Below are positions 1 through 6,744 of a DNA stretch of 57,019 bases, piece by piece. The translations under genes and the position numbers were made by a program. The notes beneath the pieces were generated by a model. It did not search any database. It worked only from the letters and a program-made list of their open reading frames with translations, and was not told where the DNA came from. Source of the stretch: Rhizobium sp. Q54. GTDB taxonomy: Bacteria; Pseudomonadota; Alphaproteobacteria; UBA7879; VGCX01. Numbering within the stretch: position 1 is the stretch's first letter; each line of letters starts with the position of its first letter. The stretch covers positions 1 through 57,019 of the forward strand of contig CAMBTM010000007.1 of assembly GCA_945870825.1 (NCBI GenBank), given 5' to 3'.

Positions 1-321
1 CATAAACTTAATTAATCCTCGAAAGATTAAATTAAATAACATGAAAAAAAGAATTTCAAAAGCAAAAATACAGAGGATAAAAACCACATAAGAAAATGAA
101 AACCTGTTTTTACAGTGTTAATATTGAGTTTTGATTAATAATCTCCAAAGCATCCCAGTCACCTATATATGTCTGCAACTTTTTCAACGCCCCATTTATT
201 TTTCTTGTACACCCCCAGTTATATAGATGTAGTGTAGGGAGCGTGTTTAAAACACTTTCAGAATGGAAAAAATATCACTATTTCCCTTGCAGAATTTTAA
301 ATATTATCTATAATAGATACT
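1..321. other. Gene-free AT-rich region upstream of abiE
   Basis: I see no credible gene here, only very short open frames. The right end carries the promoter of the abiE pair. A 13-nt inverted repeat, GTGTTTAAAACAC, lies at 243-255 and could be an operator, because AbiEi-type antitoxins repress their own operon by binding inverted repeats (family knowledge; this site is untested). Confidence 0.5.
287..314 (+). promoter_or_regulatory. Predicted promoter of abiEi-abiEii
   Basis: TTGCAG at 287-292 and a perfect TATAAT at 309-314 are separated by 16 bp. The predicted transcription start, about 7 nt after the -10 box, falls at or next to the ATG at 322, and no Shine-Dalgarno sequence precedes that ATG. 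The mRNA may therefore be leaderless. Confidence 0.5.
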
Positions 322-1101
322 ATGAGTATATCAAAAAACACAAAATTAAAGAATCTCTTTAAGATATGGCCCATGCATACGGTGGCCCCCGTGATTTGGT
401 TGAAGGGGTGTGGGTACTCTCCTTCTTTGATACAAAGGTATAAGAAATCTGGGTGGGTTCTCACCTTTAGAACTGGAGCCGTGGTACGTCCCGACGATGA
501 AGTATCTTGGCAGGGCATGGTTTGGGGTGCCCAAAAGATTTTGGATATTCATGTTGGGGGCCAGACAGCTCTTGAACTACAGGGCAGAAGCCATTTTATT
601 CGTTTTCAGGGAAAAAGAGTATTTTTATGGGGCCTCCGTGGCGTTAAATTACCATTTTTTCTTCAAGAGAAACAAGATATACAATTTTTTCTTACCGCAA
701 CTTCTTTATTCCCAGATGAAACCGGGCTAAAAGAAATTCCCGTAGAAGACTATCTGTTGCGTGTTGCGTGTCCGGCGCGGGCTTTTATGGAATTCCTTTA
801 TCTGACACCGAAAAGACATGGGGTTGAAGAAGCTTTCTTGCTCATGGAAAGCTTAAGGTCAGAACCTTACGAAGAGGTCCAGACCTGTTTGAGGGCCTGT
901 ACATCTGTGAAGATAAAGCGGTTATTTTTAGTACTTGCCAAGCGACATCAAATGCCTTGGTTTGACACATTGGACTTGAATAAGATTCATTTAGGCTTTG
1001 GACCAAGAGGGTCTGCAGACGGGTGTTATTATGATGCCCAATTTTTAATTTTCTATCCAAAAACATGGGATAAAAAGGACGATGAACACAGCCTATTTTG
1101 A
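322..1101 (+). CDS. abiEi: AbiEi-family type IV antitoxin
   Basis: The 259-residue protein resembles AbiEi antitoxins, which have an N-terminal winged-helix DNA-binding part and a C-terminal antitoxin domain. The first ~75 residues look helical with a wing-like turn (GWVLTFRTGAVVRPDD). The central block contains the conserved-looking ALELQGRSHFIRF stretch, followed by RACPARAFMEFLYL in the C-terminal half. It overlaps the next gene by 20 nt, as expected for translationally coupled abiEi-abiEii. By family knowledge it represses its own promoter and neutralises the AbiEii nucleotidyltransferase without direct binding (type IV system). It lies in an integrase-bearing island, so the system was probably acquired horizontally. 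The assignment is strengthened by the unmistakable partner downstream. Confidence 0.75.
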   Translation: MSISKNTKLKNLFKIWPMHTVAPVIWLKGCGYSPSLIQRYKKSGWVLTFRTGAVVRPDDEVSWQGMVWGAQKILDIHVGGQTALELQGRSHFIRFQGKRVFLWGLRGVKLPFFLQEKQDIQFFLTATSLFPDETGLKEIPVEDYLLRVACPARAFMEFLYLTPKRHGVEEAFLLMESLRSEPYEEVQTCLRACTSVKIKRLFLVLAKRHQMPWFDTLDLNKIHLGFGPRGSADGCYYDAQFLIFYPKTWDKKDDEHSLF

Positions 1102-1990
1102 AAAACAAGTTAGTTTGCTCTTAGATGTTTTGGAAATGCTTGGAAAATACCCGTCCTTTGCCTTAAAAGGGGGGACAGCCATCAACTTTTTCTACACGAA
1201 TTTACCAAGACTCTCGGTAGATATTGATCTCTCCTATATCTCTATCGATAGTCGTTCAAATTTTCTTCGAGCAAACGAAAACTTTTTTCAAAGTATAATC
1301 GGAGACTTAAAGGAAATGGGGTATGTGGGCCAAATTCAAAGAACCCAGCAAGGACTCCCAAAGCAGCTCAATATAATGGGAAAAGAGGCTAATATCAAAA
1401 TTGATGTAAATTTAATTTTAAGAGGTACTGTGTATGAACCAACCATGTTAATGACCTGTGAAAAAATTCGATCAAAATATGGGAAGCGCGTTTATTGCCA
1501 AGTGCTCTCGAAAGAAGAAGTTTTTGCTGGAAAGTTTTGCGCAGCACTAGACCGGCAACATCCAAGAGATCTATTTGATGTTAAGATTTTCCTTGAAACA
1601 AATCAGATCACAGAAATGCAAAAGAAAGCTTTCTTGGTGTATTTGCTGAGTAGCAATAGGCCCATTTCAGAAATGATCAACCCTAATAGATTGGACCAAA
1701 GATGCATTTTTGAAAAAGAGTTTGAGGGGATGACAGACGAACAGGTTCAGTATCTGGAGCTTGAAAAAGCGAGAGAAGATTTAATTGCAACCATAGATCA
1801 AAGCCTAACAGAGGCAGACAGAGAATTCTTACTTTCTTTCAAAAGAATGGAACCAACATGGGATCATTTAAATATGGCTCATGTTAAGGACATGCCTGCT
1901 ATCAAATGGAAACTTTATAACCTTAAACAAATGGATTCTAAAAAACATAAATTGGCGTATGAGGAACTGAAGAGAAAACTTGATCTTTAA
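1082..1990 (+). CDS. abiEii: AbiEii-family nucleotidyltransferase toxin
   Basis: This 302-residue protein carries the nucleotidyltransferase signature of AbiEii/AbiGii toxins: KGGTAINFF near residue 30, followed by LSVDIDLSY near residue 45, whose paired aspartates would bind metal. A third acidic position is likely in KIDVNLILR near residue 105, and KEEVFAGKFCAALDRQHPRDLFD near residues 140-165 matches the family's helical core. Known AbiEii enzymes transfer nucleotides (for some homologues onto tRNA) and halt growth or abort phage infection. All recognisable catalytic motifs are intact, so the toxin is probably active. Its start overlaps the antitoxin stop, fixing it as the second gene of the operon. 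Confidence 0.85.
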   Translation: MNTAYFEKQVSLLLDVLEMLGKYPSFALKGGTAINFFYTNLPRLSVDIDLSYISIDSRSNFLRANENFFQSIIGDLKEMGYVGQIQRTQQGLPKQLNIMGKEANIKIDVNLILRGTVYEPTMLMTCEKIRSKYGKRVYCQVLSKEEVFAGKFCAALDRQHPRDLFDVKIFLETNQITEMQKKAFLVYLLSSNRPISEMINPNRLDQRCIFEKEFEGMTDEQVQYLELEKAREDLIATIDQSLTEADREFLLSFKRMEPTWDHLNMAHVKDMPAIKWKLYNLKQMDSKKHKLAYEELKRKLDL

Positions 1991-2155
1991 TTTGTAACGA
2001 ACAGACCATTGTGAGTTTCTTTCTAAGTTGAAACGAAAACAATAGAATTTCTTATTCTCATAGGTGAAAATACCATGAATCATGTCAATGCCAGACCTTG
2101 ATATTCATACGAGTGGACCATATTTTATACATGGAAGACGGTGAAGGAAATTAAG

Positions 2156-2254
2156 ATGAAAAATATATTGTTGATTGTTTTCAGTCCGTTCCTTTTTAGT
2201 TTATCAGTGGCCGCGCACTGTGGGTGTTTTAGAAATTCCCAACAATATCCATGA
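2156..2254 (+). pseudogene. Truncated signal-peptide ORF
   Basis: A 32-codon frame starts with a typical signal peptide (MKNILLIVFSPF, then SVAAH) and stops soon after the predicted cleavage site. An AAGGAA ribosome-binding sequence precedes the ATG at good spacing. The mature part seems to have been lost at a junction near 2210, where antisense AbiEii-like coding begins. It is most simply the 5' stump of an exported protein gene, but a chance ORF cannot be excluded. Confidence 0.35.
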
Positions 2255-2344
2255 AAGCATATAGTCTTGTTCTATAATATGCCAAGGCGCCTGGGTTTTT
2301 TGCTGGTAAGCCTTTATGCGGGATCGCAAACTATCTAAGATCAT
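2204..2344 (-). pseudogene. 5' remnant of an AbiEii-like toxin gene
   Basis: The 46-codon minus-strand frame starts at 2344 and encodes a peptide with the N-terminal pattern of AbiEii-family nucleotidyltransferases: LRSRIKAY, then PWHIIEQDYMLSWILLGI. The family usually continues to a KGGT motif, but here the frame stops near 2204, so the catalytic part is gone. Its ATG overlaps the TGA of an upstream frame that looks like an AbiEi C-terminus, preserving the ATGA coupling of an abiE operon. It is distinct from the intact toxin at 1082-1990. Confidence 0.5.
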
Positions 2345-2448
2345 TTGTTTTCAATAATCATCCATTTTTTGTTGTAAGAATCTTTTTTAGGGCGAGAAGG
2401 ATCGAGCTTGTTATATCCTTTTGTAGAAATATTTAGAAGAGGTTTTAG
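2341..2448 (-). pseudogene. 3' remnant of an AbiEi-like antitoxin gene
   Basis: About 35 codons read on the minus strand end in a TGA that overlaps the ATG of the AbiEii-like remnant. The peptide contains YNKLDPSRPKK and NKKWMIIEN, resembling the tail of many AbiEi/DUF6088-type antitoxins (lysine-leucine-aspartate-proline block, then an Asn-x-x-Trp block). Nothing upstream in this frame reads as an antitoxin; integrase-derived sequence follows instead. The family assignment is tentative. Confidence 0.4.
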
Positions 2449-2520
2449 ATATTTTCCTTCAATCCCCCGGCGACTAACATGGCATCGGTTGCCCGGTTAA
2501 CAGATTGTCGCACGGGGTCC
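2445..2520 (-). pseudogene. 3' remnant of a second tyrosine integrase gene
   Basis: The minus strand encodes DPVRQSVNRATDAMLVAGG followed by LKENI and a stop. This matches the C-terminus of the intact integrase at 4033-5208. The stretch 2454-2504 is identical to 4042-4092, and the five differences between 2505 and 2520 all fall at third codon positions and are silent. The fragment thus derives from a related but diverged functional integrase gene, now reduced to its last ~25 codons. Confidence 0.8.
2454..2520. repeat. Direct repeat, left copy (partner 4042-4108)
   Basis: This 67-bp direct repeat has 62 matches to 4042-4108, with 51 consecutive identical bases. The two copies bracket a 1.6-kb segment holding the DUF4143 ATPase. 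Both correspond to the 3' end of integrase genes in the same orientation. Confidence 0.85.
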
Positions 2521-2575
2521 AATTTTTGCTGTTTAATGTTATTGACTTAGAAGGTCTCCTTAGACAGCTCAAGTC

Positions 2576-3823
2576 CTATGTTTTCCACAAATGCGAACAA
2601 GGGAGAGCCCATAAATTATTGCCAAATGGGACGACATGTTCTCCTGTATATAGCACAATCCCAATAAAAGACTTACCCTTTGCCATATTCCTTTGGAACC
2701 ATATAAGATGCTTAAAATCATGTTGACCTACATTAGATCCTGCTTTTACTTCTATGCCCATAAATGCGCCATCATCTCTTTCAATCAAAAAATCAATTTC
2801 CCTATTTTCTCGATCTCTATAATGATAGATAGCGTACTCCCCATCATTTGCATCAACTTGCGCAACTAATTCATTATAAACAAATGTTTCCATAATCTTA
2901 CCAGAACGATCACTGTCTAAAAGTACCTCTTCAAACTGCCATCTCAATAAAGAACATATTAACCCGCAATCAGTGACAAATAATTTAGACTGTCTTCCAA
3001 TCCGCTGATAATCTGTTTTAGTCCAAGGCGGCAACCTTTCAATTAAGTACAATATTTCTAAAGAATTTAGGTAACTTTCAAGTGTAGGACGTCTTATTGA
3101 TAAATGGGCCCCTATAGCAGAGACATCCATAAATTTAGCAGACCAAGAACACACAATTTTGACCAAATCTTTCATGACATCTAATTTATAAATATTAGAT
3201 ATTTCGCGAAGATCGCGTTCCAAAATGGCATTAATATAATCTTCATGCCATCTTCTCCGCTGAGAGCCCTTTAATTCAATAGCTTCAGGAAATCCTCCCC
3301 TAAAACAGTATTTCAAAATTTGTTCTTTATCTTCCCCAACACATTTATGATTAAACTCTTGGGTGAAGGCTCTGTGCAAAAATGTAGGCCTTGATCCTTC
3401 AAGCTCTGCTTGTACGAGTGTTCGTAACCTTATTTTCTGCACACGCCCTGCTAAAGATTCTTGAACATTTGGAAGTGCATTAATATTTGCAGAACCTGTC
3501 AGTAAATATTGACCATTTCTGTTGTTCTCATCGACAGCTTTTTTAATAGCTTGCAACAAAAAAGGGGCTCTTTGTACCTCATCAATAATCATCATACCAT
3601 TAGGATTTTTTATAAACCCGTGAGGATCCATCGTAGCAGATTCTAATAAAGTAATATCATCAAGGGTTCTATAAGTTACGTTTTGCTTTTGAATATGTTG
3701 GACAAGGGTTGTTTTTCCACATTGCCTAGGCCCATTTAATAATAACACTCTTCTTGTATTAATAGCCTCAAGGAGAACTTTCATTTGGAATCGTTCAACA
3801 AATTTTATCATTTTTATCCCCAT
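2576..3823 (-). CDS. AAA-family ATPase with DUF4143 domain
   Basis: The 415-residue protein has an N-terminal P-loop (NGPRQCGKTTL, residues ~30-40) and a Walker B region (MMIIDEVQRAP, residues ~77-87). A sensor-like stretch (YLLTGSANI) follows. The C-terminal half has the DUF4143 nuclease-like pattern, including DFLIERDDGAFMGIEVKAGS near residues 345-365. This is the COG1373 family, common in mobile and accessory DNA and of unknown role. The start could be 3823 or the in-frame ATG at 3811. It lies inside the island between two integrase 3' ends, and three phased repeats precede it. It appears intact. Confidence 0.85.
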   Translation of the reverse strand: MGIKMIKFVERFQMKVLLEAINTRRVLLLNGPRQCGKTTLVQHIQKQNVTYRTLDDITLLESATMDPHGFIKNPNGMMIIDEVQRAPFLLQAIKKAVDENNRNGQYLLTGSANINALPNVQESLAGRVQKIRLRTLVQAELEGSRPTFLHRAFTQEFNHKCVGEDKEQILKYCFRGGFPEAIELKGSQRRRWHEDYINAILERDLREISNIYKLDVMKDLVKIVCSWSAKFMDVSAIGAHLSIRRPTLESYLNSLEILYLIERLPPWTKTDYQRIGRQSKLFVTDCGLICSLLRWQFEEVLLDSDRSGKIMETFVYNELVAQVDANDGEYAIYHYRDRENREIDFLIERDDGAFMGIEVKAGSNVGQHDFKHLIWFQRNMAKGKSFIGIVLYTGEHVVPFGNNLWALPCSHLWKT

Positions 3824-3852
3824 GATTGATGCTACTTAACCTTAACATAAGT

Positions 3853-3906
3853 TCCGCTATTTTTAAAGTTTTTTATCCGCGATATTATAAATATTTAATC
3901 CGCTAT
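3853..3906 (-). promoter_or_regulatory. Three phased iterons upstream of the ATPase gene
   Basis: The 8-mer TCCGCTAT (ATAGCGGA on the coding strand) occurs at 3853-3860 and 3899-3906, with the one-mismatch copy TCCGCGAT at 3876-3883. The three starts are exactly 23 bp apart, about two helical turns, and lie 30-83 bp before the ATPase start. This arrangement suggests a regulator binding one DNA face in or near the promoter. No regulator is identified. Confidence 0.6.
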
Positions 3907-4032
3907 TGTACTATTATCGTCTGACAGACCCCCTCATATAATTCAAGTCCTAACAAGAGGTTTAGACGGGCTATCCCACCAACGTTCTTAACAAGGAAAA
4001 AATATAACTAGCCCTTTCTGTGCCGAACTCAA

Positions 4033-5208
4033 CTACAATGATTCCTTCAATCCCCCGGCGACTAACATGGCATCGGTTGCCCGGTTAACAGACTGTCGTA
4101 CAGGATCGATACTCAACCTTGCATAAATAGCGGTTGCCTGAGCTGTTTTATGATTGAGAGATTTACCAATAATAAAACTATTGGCCCCCGTTGCAGCCTG
4201 CCAACTACCTAAGGTGCGCCTAAGATCGTGTAATCTTAAATCCTTAAGATCAGCTCTTTTTAAAATTCTTTTCCAGGCACTTTTTGGTTCTTCTAAGTGG
4301 CCTGATTGACTGGTACTGCTTGGAAATACCCATAAACTTTCTTTAGCATGTGAGCGCTCAGATAGGATAGCGATTACTTCTACTCCCAAGGGTACGATCT
4401 GAGATGTGCCGTTCTTTGTCTCGAGAATCGTCCAAATTGCGCTTTTCATATCAATATCTTGCCAGCGCATAGACAAAACATTAGCGCGGCGCGCACCCGT
4501 CAACAAACTCACCATAAAAAAATCAGCAAGACATCTGTTCGGTTCTTCTTCCAAAGATTTGAAAAAACAGGGCAATTCATCTCCCTGCAAAAATCGTTCT
4601 CTACTTTTTTCCTTAAACTTCTTAATGCCAACAACAGGGTTTATACCTTCCCAACCCCAGCTAATAGCCTTAGAAAACATAACACCTAATAGGGATAATA
4701 CTCTATTGGCCGAATATATCCCGTTAGTATTGCCAATTTTTGTGTGCAGCAATTCAATATTGGATTTATGAATGCTGGAAATTTTACGTTTGCCCCATGG
4801 CGACAAATGTAATGTGTATTGACTCTGGTCACTTGACCATGATTTTTTATGTTTTTTCGCATGCTGCTCTAAATATTTATCAAAAAGCTCGTTCAGAGTG
4901 ATCTCAGATCTAATTTTTGATTTTTCTTGGTTGGGATTTTTTCCTTGAGAAATTTGAGCATTGATTTCACAGGCGAGCCCTCTGGCATTCTCAATTGATA
5001 AATCTGGATAGCGACCAAGAGTCATTCTTTCAGGGCGGCCACCAACTTTGCGGTAGACAATAAAAGTAATCGTCCCTTTATCTGTCAGAGCCGCGCCAAG
5101 CCCTCTTGCTTTTTCATCGTAATAGCACGAACGTTTGCCACGCACAGGAATGGGGAGTGCCTCTAAGCTTCGCTTTGTAAAATTAAATTTGTTGTGCTTT
5201 GTTTTCAT
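4033..5208 (-). CDS. int: Tyrosine-type site-specific integrase (P4/DUF4102 type)
   Basis: This 391-residue integrase has the usual order: an N-terminal arm-binding DUF4102 domain (FTKRSLEALPIP, then GLGAALTDKGTITFIVYRK), a central SAM-like core-binding domain (~100-190), and a C-terminal catalytic domain. The catalytic residues are visible as Arg in TGARRANVLSMRW, HxxR in HDLRRTLGSW, then His in SLNHKTAQ and the nucleophilic Tyr in AIYARLS. It should catalyse integration and excision of the island. It is transcribed away from a tRNA 3' fragment 140 bp upstream of its start, the usual geometry at an island edge. It appears full length and functional. Confidence 0.93.
   Translation of the reverse strand: MKTKHNKFNFTKRSLEALPIPVRGKRSCYYDEKARGLGAALTDKGTITFIVYRKVGGRPERMTLGRYPDLSIENARGLACEINAQISQGKNPNQEKSKIRSEITLNELFDKYLEQHAKKHKKSWSSDQSQYTLHLSPWGKRKISSIHKSNIELLHTKIGNTNGIYSANRVLSLLGVMFSKAISWGWEGINPVVGIKKFKEKSRERFLQGDELPCFFKSLEEEPNRCLADFFMVSLLTGARRANVLSMRWQDIDMKSAIWTILETKNGTSQIVPLGVEVIAILSERSHAKESLWVFPSSTSQSGHLEEPKSAWKRILKRADLKDLRLHDLRRTLGSWQAATGANSFIIGKSLNHKTAQATAIYARLSIDPVRQSVNRATDAMLVAGGLKESL
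4042..4108. repeat. Direct repeat, right copy (partner 2454-2520)
   Basis: This copy lies inside the 3' end of the intact integrase gene. It matches the left copy perfectly for 51 bp and then only with silent differences. Confidence 0.85.
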
Positions 5209-5350
5209 TTTGGTGCTACTCTGGTGCTACCTTTTTGATGAAATTTGGTTATATTTCATTCACATCCATTAATGGAATATACCTCAAATATCAATGAAAA
5301 TCAAGGTTTATAGGAGATAGTTAAATTGAGGAAAACACAAGACCCTCTGA

Positions 5351-5395
5351 TTCCTAATCTTGGGGTCGGAGGTTCGAGTCCTCTCGGGCGCGCCA
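5351..5395 (+). pseudogene. tRNA-Arg(CCT)-like 3' fragment, probable attachment site
   Basis: The sequence contains an anticodon loop TTCCTAA, a TpsiC arm (GGAGG, loop TTCGAGT, CCTCT), a 3' acceptor strand CGGGCGC, a discriminator G and an encoded CCA ending at 5395. The matching 5' acceptor strand (GCGCCCG) and D arm are absent upstream, so this is not a working tRNA. Such 3' tRNA fragments are left where a tyrosine integrase inserts an element into a tRNA gene. With the integrase immediately to the left, this probably marks the right end of the island, the intact tRNA lying beyond the left edge of the window. Confidence 0.8.
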
Positions 5396-5490
5396 TTTTG
5401 CACAACGCATAGTGACCTTATGTGTGAACCTTATTGATATTTGCACTGGGGATATAATAATATCTATTATGCGCATAATCACTAAATAAG

Positions 5491-5506
5491 GGATAATATA
5501 CTATCC
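5491..5506. promoter_or_regulatory. Inverted repeat upstream of the hipB remnant
   Basis: GGATA at 5491-5495 and TATCC at 5502-5506 form a 5-bp inverted repeat just before the hipB-like start at 5516. HipB operators in E. coli use TATCC/GGATA half-sites in the opposite arrangement, so a relic operator is possible but unproven. Confidence 0.3.
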
Positions 5507-5515
5507 ACAATCATC

Positions 5516-5668
5516 ATGTCCTCCCGTGAAATGGCAGAGAACTTGGCTGCGAAAGTAAAGGCCTAGAGGCTTTCCCTCAACCTCAGTCAACAAAGACTTT
5601 CTGATAAGTCTGTTGTAAGTTAGGGTGTTTTGAAAAAGTTTGAACGGACTGGTCAAATTTCTTAGGAG
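5516..5668 (+). pseudogene. hipB-like XRE regulator remnant with three amber codons
   Basis: Reading from the ATG at 5516, the frame encodes an XRE/HipB-type helix-turn-helix: MAENLAAKVKA, then RLSLNLSQQRLSDKSVVS, then GVLKKFERTGQIS. It is interrupted only by TAG at 5564, 5621 and 5663. In related proteins each of those three positions is normally leucine (KALRL, VSLGVL, ISLE). There is no other lesion in these 50 codons. After the third TAG the frame no longer resembles a HipB tail; a HipA-like tail continues in another frame. It is probably a decayed gene, although leucine readthrough of TAG in its former context cannot be excluded. Confidence 0.65.
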
Positions 5669-5823
5669 AAATCAAAAAGCAAAAGGCCATTGAAATTATT
5701 GATCAAACCCATGTCGCTGTTGAAAAATGCCAGGACTTTGCAGAAAATGCGGGAGTTTCAGCACTCAATATGAAAAGGATTCAAAATACTCTCAAGACGA
5801 TAGTCAGTTCCATTTTAAAATAA
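5665..5823 (+). pseudogene. hipA-like C-terminal remnant
   Basis: This frame of about 52 codons ends at TAA 5821-5823. It encodes AIEIIDQTHVAVEKCQDFAE, then NAGVSALNMKRIQ, resembling the extreme C-terminal helix of HipA-type serine/threonine kinases (IIDEV..AV..W..FA..AGVS pattern). It joins directly to the hipB-like remnant, so a deletion has removed most of hipA, including its kinase core. The HipA identity is a pattern match over a short stretch; adjacency to a HipB-like domain supports it. Confidence 0.5.
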
Positions 5824-5844
5824 TTTCATGCGTACTAAACAAAA

Positions 5845-5860
5845 CGTTTCACATGAAACA
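5845..5860. promoter_or_regulatory. parS-like palindrome, degenerate
   Basis: CGTTTCACATGAAACA matches 14 of 16 positions of the bacterial parS consensus TGTTTCACGTGAAACA. It may be a weak ParB-binding site or chance. A better match lies at 47225-47240. Confidence 0.35.
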
Positions 5861-5949
5861 TTTTAGGAAAGCATACACCCCACAAAAAGTTCTTTACAAA
5901 AAATTTTTACAAACTTATAACCTTCAATATAATTTAATGATGGAATTCT

Positions 5950-6744
5950 ATGAAAATATTAAAATCTTTTTACTTTTTACTTTCTTTTACCATTCCTTTA
6001 AAAGCGATATCCAGTGAAGATGTTCCGAGAGAATGCAAACCTGCTTGTTCTGTTAAATCATTTTCTGGTTCTCTGGGTTCTGAAGAAAAAGCAGAAAAAT
6101 TAGCGACGTATGAACGTTTAAAGGCAAAAGCATTAGAATTAGGACTTTCTACTGAAGGGGGCATAGGCGCTCTTAAGGCTCGTATCAAAGAATCAGAGGT
6201 AGCTGCTGCAAGCGGGGGAGCGGTTCCCTTTTCATCTAAACCACCCTTCGCCCCAGGAAAAGAAACCCCGTTACAGTATGAGGAGAGAAAAGCGCGGTTG
6301 GCATCGGAAAAGTTCAAACAAACCCAAAATCGTGCAACACGTCTTGGAATAAATGTATCCTTCTTCCGTAATCAAAAAGCTCTTGAACAAGAGATTAAAC
6401 GCTGCCAAGGCATAAAGGATGAGTCCGAGGGATATACAAGAGGTGCAATGATGCGAGACGCAGCAATAGAAGCTGAAAGACGAGAAATGTCAAGAAAACC
6501 AAGGTCAGCAGATGTTAGTTATGGGGCGCCTGCTTCTGACCGATTACGTCCTTCTAAATATTCAGAGGGTAGCAGTCGTAGCGGATATCGTCCAGGTTCA
6601 GCTTCCGATCCCGAGGCTGCTGAACGTATATTGAAAGGCCTAGGGCCAAACCCAAGCTATGCAAAATCACTAGAAGCTCGTCACGCTTATGCCACGCTGC
6701 ATCCAGAGTCTAGAAAAGCATATGACCCAGACTGGGATGGCTAA
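5950..6744 (+). CDS. Exported hypothetical protein with SAP-like motif
   Basis: I do not recognise this 264-residue protein. It starts with a signal peptide (MKILKSFYFLLSFTIPLKA, probable cleavage near residue 21). Residues ~50-75 (YERLKAKALELGLSTEGGIG, then ALKARI) resemble the helix-turn-helix spacing of a SAP domain, a eukaryote-common nucleic-acid-binding motif. A second similar helix pair follows near residues 120-150 (RATRLGINVSFFRNQKALEQ). The rest is rich in Arg, Ser, Gly and Tyr and probably disordered, with a conserved-looking end (HAYATLHPESRKAYDPDW). It stands alone between the hipBA remnant and a dispersed repeat. Secretion plus a nucleic-acid-binding-like motif would fit an effector, but this is inference. 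Confidence 0.6.
   Translation: MKILKSFYFLLSFTIPLKAISSEDVPRECKPACSVKSFSGSLGSEEKAEKLATYERLKAKALELGLSTEGGIGALKARIKESEVAAASGGAVPFSSKPPFAPGKETPLQYEERKARLASEKFKQTQNRATRLGINVSFFRNQKALEQEIKRCQGIKDESEGYTRGAMMRDAAIEAERREMSRKPRSADVSYGAPASDRLRPSKYSEGSSRSGYRPGSASDPEAAERILKGLGPNPSYAKSLEARHAYATLHPESRKAYDPDWDG

Noticed and set aside
5341-5395. A complete functional tRNA gene
   Set aside because: The 5' acceptor strand and D arm are absent upstream, and the anticodon stem has mismatches, so it is only a 3' fragment.
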